This document shows positions 6,873 through 10,347 of a stretch of 10,347 nt of DNA, in pieces (position 1 is the first letter of the stretch; every line of letters begins with the position of its first letter). The stretch is from positions 1-10,347 of the forward strand of contig CAKOGP040002064.1 in NCBI GenBank assembly GCA_933822405.4, read 5' to 3'. The notes below the pieces were generated by a model. The model did not search any database and was not told the origin of the DNA. It saw only the letters and a program-made list of their open reading frames with translations. The stretch is from Cylindrotheca closterium. Taxonomy: Eukaryota; Bacillariophyta; Bacillariophyceae; Bacillariales; Bacillariaceae. The position numbers and the translations under genes are program-made.

Positions 6873-9356
6873 TTAGGATTTCTTGGGCCAGTTGTCTGAG
6901 ACTTCCTTGATAATATCTCCAACTGGGCGCTCTTTGTTTGCTAAGACGGCAGTGGCAACTTGTTCCGCCGCGACCTTGGCCCATGAGCCGGCATGCCTTG
7001 CCAGGGGGCAAACAGTCTTGTTGTGCTCCAGTTTCAAGGCAGTGTGCATGGTTCGACTCTTGCATTGAGAACACTTTTTGAGGGTCGAATCTCCTTCCTT
7101 GTCCTTGTCCTTGTCCTTGTCCTTGGTAGGTTCCCGGCCTCCTCGACCCTTGGCCGCCTGAAGAGATTCCAACTCCCTTTGGAGCTTCTGATTCATCTTG
7201 TCGACCCTTCCAATGTTCTTTTCAGTGATGGTGTTGCTGTCAAAGTCCTTCTTGCGGGCATTGCGTAGGTAGATGTAATTTTGGAGGAGCAACATCTTCT
7301 TGCTGTTGGAGTTTGTGCGGATGTCCAGGAGATTCTCCGAGTGGACCTGGAGTATGACGTAGGCCTCCGAGTCTTCCCAGGCTTCATCCGAGCCCATATC
7401 TTTGTGGCGGATCTTGTTGAGAAGGGCCAAGAAGTTGACATAGGTTTCCTTGATGATGCGGGGCATCAGACCTCGTTCAACGTAATCTTCCACAAATTCA
7501 GTCGAATAGCCCAGTCGGACCAGGTAGTGTAGGAACTGGAAGCGTTGATTCTTGAAGGTGTCTTCTTCTTTCTTGAGGATCTTCTGGCAGGCTTCGTGGA
7601 GTTTGTTGCTGCTGGTGATGAGGCCAAGTCCATGGCGACCTTTTCGACAATAGCCAGTGTCTAGCAGGGCGATCTTGGTGCTGTCCGACCCAAAGGTTTC
7701 CAGGAGCTGGTTCATCACTTCCTCACCTGCTCCACCACTTTCACTATCACCCCCTCCTGGCGAGCACTTACCTGGTAATGCCGCCATATCGCTTGCTCTG
7801 TCCCACAATCCTTTAATTTTGGCGTTCTTGAGACCCTCCGGCATCATTGCTCGATCGATATCTAGACTTGTAATAGAAACTCCATGGATTTCCTCCTCAT
7901 TGCCTTTAGAACTGTCCGCTTGGTAGCTCTTGATCGTGGCCTGGTGGAAAGCCGGCCTCAGGGGTTCTTCAGGGGATATTGCTGGAGCCGTTGATGCTGG
8001 ATTGTGGATGGGGTTGGCACTGATTGGTCGGGTCCCATCCACCAGAGTTGGACCAGAAGGATGTGGTTGTTCCTGTCCCATGTTGATAGCGGACATTCGC
8101 AATCTTGCTTCTTCTCGTTCTTGCTCCATCCGTCTGGCTGCGTTGCTCATTTTATCCGCTGAGTCCTGAAGCTTTACAAAGTAGGGATGGATGGCTTCAA
8201 GGACAGATTGGAGGACGGGCTGATTGTTCTGAGTTTCAGCAGCCGCTAACTCCGGTTCGAGTATTCTGGCGGTCGTAGGTGGCTGGGGGGGAGACTTCAG
8301 AGTATTGTTACCTTCTTCAATAGTGACTTGTTTGGGCGTTGTTCCCTTCAGTGTCCTCTTTCTCGCGATGGGAACTTTCCTCTGGGAGGTTGCCCTAGTT
8401 TTCTTCCGGGTTGGGGTGCGCTTCTTCTTACGAGGAGACTGGCTTGCCGCCTTCTTTGCCTCCACTCTTGCCTTCTCCGCTTTCAGCTTCTTCAACTTTG
8501 CCTCTTCGATCTCAGCGATCAGTTCATTGATTCGGTCAAGGTCGTCTTGGTGATCGTTGTCTGAGCCATCCAAGAATTGTCCCTCAGAATCCACTTTGCT
8601 AGTATTGACATCGGTGTCATCATGCTCTTCCTCGTCGTCTGAGATGGAGAGAACCTCAGTGGAGACTCGGTTGAGATGCTCGTCCATTTCCTTCTCGGTC
8701 CGACACTGACCATATTGTTGACCGTGAATAATAAATTCCCCAGTTTCCTTGTCAATGTCCTTGGTAGATGGGACTCCTTCATACCAACGTGGGGCTGCCC
8801 GTTCGCCACTGCTTCGAAGTTCTTTATGGAGGCGGAGTCGGCACTTGCTCTTTAGCTTGCCACATATGATGTTGTCTTGCTTGCTGTTTGTCGTGGGTCC
8901 GACACATTTCACTCAACAGTGATTTGTCATGAGATGGACCCCAGCGCTGAGTGGGACCTCTCTATCCCCTTCGTAATCGGTCAACTCAGCTTGGTCCTCA
9001 GGTCCGGTATCTTCTGGCTTGGTGTCAGGTTGTGGTCCTTGAGGGTTTCTGGAAGGGGCTCCATCTGAAAGTGTAGCATCATGGTCTGAATCCGGGGCAT
9101 CTTCGTTTTCATCACTGTCGATTTCAAATTGGCGATATCTCGCCGGTCGGGCCAAGGAAATGGCCGAAGCTGTTCTCGTCGAATGAGAATGGCGAGAAAT
9201 GGCGGAAGTTACGCTGTCTCCCTTGCGACTCATGCCCGCGCTTGATGCGTCGGAATGTACAGTCTCCACTGGTACCCTGGTCCCTTCACGCGTCTGAGCA
9301 CAAGTTCGTCCGGTATTGGGAGAAAAGAAACGTGTAACGTATTCTAGCAGGCTCAT
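6873..9356 (-). pseudogene. Gag-like structural protein with C-terminal Cys/His motif, one in-frame stop
   Basis: ATG 9354-9356 opens MSLLEYVTRFF; the frame reaches TGA at 8913-8915 after 147 codons, and continues in the same frame for 679 codons to TAA 6873-6875, so the ancestral protein was about 827 residues. The N-terminal part is Ser/Asp-rich; after the stop come CVGP and CG...C residues, an acidic region (SDDEEEHDD), a charged coil (AEIEEAKLKKLKAEKARVE), a basic cluster (SPRKKKRTPTRKK) that could be a nuclear signal, a Pro-rich linker, and a helical capsid-like segment (about 7200-7680). Near 7005-7073 is C-x2-C-x12-H-x4-C, a zinc-knuckle-like motif. The role, packaging element RNA in particles, is inferred from position and composition. 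The TGA could derive from CGA. The frame after 8912 lacks its own ATG at the junction (GTG), so a separate gene is unlikely. Confidence 0.75.
7097..7125 (-). repeat. Hexanucleotide repeat in gag
   Basis: Four copies of CCTTGT plus a partial fifth encode KDKDKDKDK on the minus strand, just before the Cys/His motif of gag. It is prone to length change by slippage in whole codon pairs. Confidence 0.88.
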
Positions 9357-9714
9357 GATGACACTCCTCTCCCCTATAACTCCGATTCTTGTCTAAAAAT
9401 CACCTTACCCCCTAGCAGTTAAAAATTTTCTACCTATTGCTGGAGTCTGAAGGTGTTTTGCTCAAGTTCCGAGTTGGATTGATTTGTGTGCTTTTTGATG
9501 CAGCTGCAAGTCATTCCAATTTGGGGCTTTTCGCAGGCTTTCCTCCCGTAACGTGACTGACTGGACTGCCAAGTCCCAAGCAGATATATTAGAGCGATCA
9601 AAGGCCAACGGTCGTCGCCAATCTCAAGCCCAAGATCAATCATCTATCATCTACTCACAGCTGCTTCAGACCCCCATAAATACACCCCAATAGCAATATC
9701 AATCACCGTCTATC
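9357..9714. other. Gag leader and intergenic sequence, no gene supported
   Basis: On the minus strand this is the leader upstream of the gag ATG, containing a CTAGGGGGTAAGGTG segment and a pyrimidine/purine-skewed stretch just before the start. Open frames here are short and lack coding character. On the plus strand a TATATT at 9585-9590 and CA/CT-rich sequence (9640-9714) resemble the promoter and untranslated leader of the short ORF at 9715. I could not find an LTR, inverted repeat or other sign of the retrotransposon's outer end. Confidence 0.5.
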
Positions 9715-9894
9715 ATGTCCAACAGTAGCTACATCAATGCACTAGTACGCTCTCTCCACAATGAGAGTCAGGAGCACAACGTTGTCACGTTAAGCTCCAG
9801 CTTTGTACTTTGTACGTTCACTTTCCTACGGTGGTCATTTGAAGTATTCATGACCACCGGAATCTGGAATTCTTCTTCTCTATTTCTTTTGTAA
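9715..9894 (+). CDS. Short ORF behind a leader-like sequence, possibly a host first exon
   Basis: ATG 9715-9717 opens 59 codons (beginning MSNSSYINALVRSLHNESQ) ending at TAA 9892-9894. The sequence upstream is rich in CAATC/ATC and looks like a 5' leader, with a TATA-like TATATT about 125 bp before the ATG. The second half of the ORF overlaps a strong hairpin (9829-9859) and is unlikely to be coding; a GTACGT donor near 9811 could end a short exon. I do not recognise the peptide. It could equally be a chance ORF in the retrotransposon's non-coding end. Confidence 0.22.
   Translation: MSNSSYINALVRSLHNESQEHNVVTLSSSFVLCTFTFLRWSFEVFMTTGIWNSSSLFLL
9829..9859. repeat. Hairpin with perfect 10-bp stem
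   Basis: CGGTGGTCAT (9829-9838) and ATGACCACCG (9850-9859) are exact reverse complements around the 11-base loop TTGAAGTATTC. With a two-base bulge the pairing can extend into TTCC/GGAA. No T-run follows that would suggest a terminator. Confidence 0.8.
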
Positions 9895-9922
9895 CCTTTC
9901 TATACGGTCACCTGGGTAATCC

Positions 9923-10129
9923 TCAGCTGGAGGGGGGGGCAAACTGGGGTTGATTCTCTGTGAGCTGTTTGAGTTCATTCAGCTGCTTGAATCGGTCTTT
10001 CAATGTCACCATTGTTTCTTTATTTGACACCTGTGGTTGCTTTCGTCTTTCCAAGGTTTGCAATTTTTCGAGTGTCAACGGAAAAATTCGTTCTAAAATT
10101 CGTCCACCAGCAGTCGGCCAAACCGATAT
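9923..10129 (-). CDS. Unrecognised coiled-coil coding segment, possibly a 3' exon
   Basis: The minus frame is open for 68 codons from just after TAG (10130-10132) to TGA (9923-9925). Its peptide includes GGRILERIFPLTLEKLQTLE and VTLKDRFKQLNELKQLTENQ, which has amphipathic leucine spacing and balanced charge, unlike the shadow frames nearby. The only Met is internal (ETMVTLKD), so a start codon must lie upstream. The upstream TAG coincides with GGTAG, a possible splice acceptor, and a minus-strand donor (GTACGG or GTAAGAG near 10295-10305) follows an open stretch at the right edge. It may be the last exon of a host gene or a relic of another element. The function is unknown. Confidence 0.35.
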   Translation of the reverse strand: MSVWPTAGGRILERIFPLTLEKLQTLERRKQPQVSNKETMVTLKDRFKQLNELKQLTENQPQFAPPSS

Positions 10130-10132
10130 CTA

Positions 10133-10347
10133 CCGGTACAGTATAATATCGCTCAGGCAAAAAGTTACTTTTCGCTTTAACCGATCAGGGGTCAGATAGC
10201 CTAGGGGGCTATCCCCCCCCAAATTCAACTTCAAGCAATGAGATGACTATGATAAGACGAATTTACTAATGCAGCTTTGAATATATATTCTCTTACCGTA
10301 CTAGATTATCCTGGAATATTGTTGGCAATAATGATGACTGGCCGACG
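10133..10347. other. AT-rich edge sequence without supported gene
   Basis: Contains a 7-bp hairpin (GATAGCC 10195-10201 with GGCTATC 10207-10213), a run of eight C following it (10213-10220), and the palindrome GAATATATATTC (10279-10290). No ORF with coding character is complete here; it may be intron of the segment at 9923-10129. Confidence 0.5.

Larger units (their letters stand above)
1..9356 (-). mobile_element. DIRS-order (tyrosine recombinase) retrotransposon, degenerate copy
   Basis: Seen: on the minus strand the order is a gag-like protein with a C-terminal Cys/His motif, a pol with reverse transcriptase and RNase H, and a tyrosine recombinase. No DDE integrase or aspartic protease was found. 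Known: this gene set defines the DIRS order, whose members integrate through a recombinase and usually have inverted or split direct repeats rather than LTRs. The left (3') end lies outside the window, and no repeat marking the right (5') end was recognised, so 9356 is only the gag start codon. Positions 871-3225 are a later Harbinger insertion, so at least 7 kb belongs to this element. Stops and frameshifts in all three genes show it is not autonomous now. The assignment to the order is fairly sure; the subfamily is open. Confidence 0.78.

Noticed and set aside
4951..8915. Reading TGA as a sense codon (tryptophan or selenocysteine)
   Set aside because: Gag, pol and recombinase also carry frameshifts or an insertion, pol itself ends at TGA, and no selenocysteine element was seen. 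Pseudogene decay explains the stops more simply.
8913..9356. A separate 147-residue gene upstream of gag
   Set aside because: It ends at a single TGA in the same frame as the long gag frame, which has no ATG at the junction, so it is the gag N-terminus.
1..10347. tRNA, rRNA or CRISPR array
   Set aside because: No cloverleaf with a recognisable B box, no rRNA signature and no regular repeat-spacer pattern was seen on either strand by eye.

Overview
This is eukaryotic repetitive DNA: two nested transposable elements with only short stretches of possible host or flanking sequence at the right edge. Introns, charged low-complexity proteins and the particular transposon families suggest a microalgal genome. 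The gag, pol and recombinase resemble, from memory, elements common in pennate diatoms; that assignment is an inference of moderate confidence.

The outer element is a retrotransposon of the tyrosine-recombinase (DIRS) order, read on the minus strand and filling the window from about 9356 leftward past position 1. Its order is gag (9356 to 6873), a degenerate tandem repeat (6693 to 6853), pol (6507 to 3256) and a tyrosine recombinase (3317 down to 1, continuing off the left edge). Pol carries an N-terminal domain resembling a cytosine-C5 DNA methyltransferase, then reverse transcriptase, then RNase H of the DIRS kind. No DDE integrase or aspartic protease is visible. The copy is dead: gag has one in-frame TGA, pol has two TGAs and two frameshifts, and the recombinase has two frameshifts plus an insertion.

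The inner element is a PIF/Harbinger-like DNA transposon at 871 to 3225 (2,355 bp), inserted into the recombinase gene. It has imperfect terminal inverted repeats beginning GGCGG(A/G)AAGTTATC, a TTA target duplication at 868-870 and 3226-3228, and clusters of TGCA-containing motifs inside both ends. It carries a spliced plus-strand accessory gene (exons near 1467-1908 and 1980-2311) and a minus-strand truncated DDE transposase (2294 to about 3025), converging tail to tail. Removing the element and one TTA copy joins the zinc-finger-like start of the recombinase to its remainder in frame, which dates the Harbinger insertion after the retrotransposon.

The right edge (9357 to 10347) holds the gag leader and sequence of uncertain origin: a strong hairpin, a short plus-strand ORF behind a UTR-like leader, and a 68-codon minus-strand frame that looks coding but matches nothing I recognise. 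The outer end of the retrotransposon was not found.
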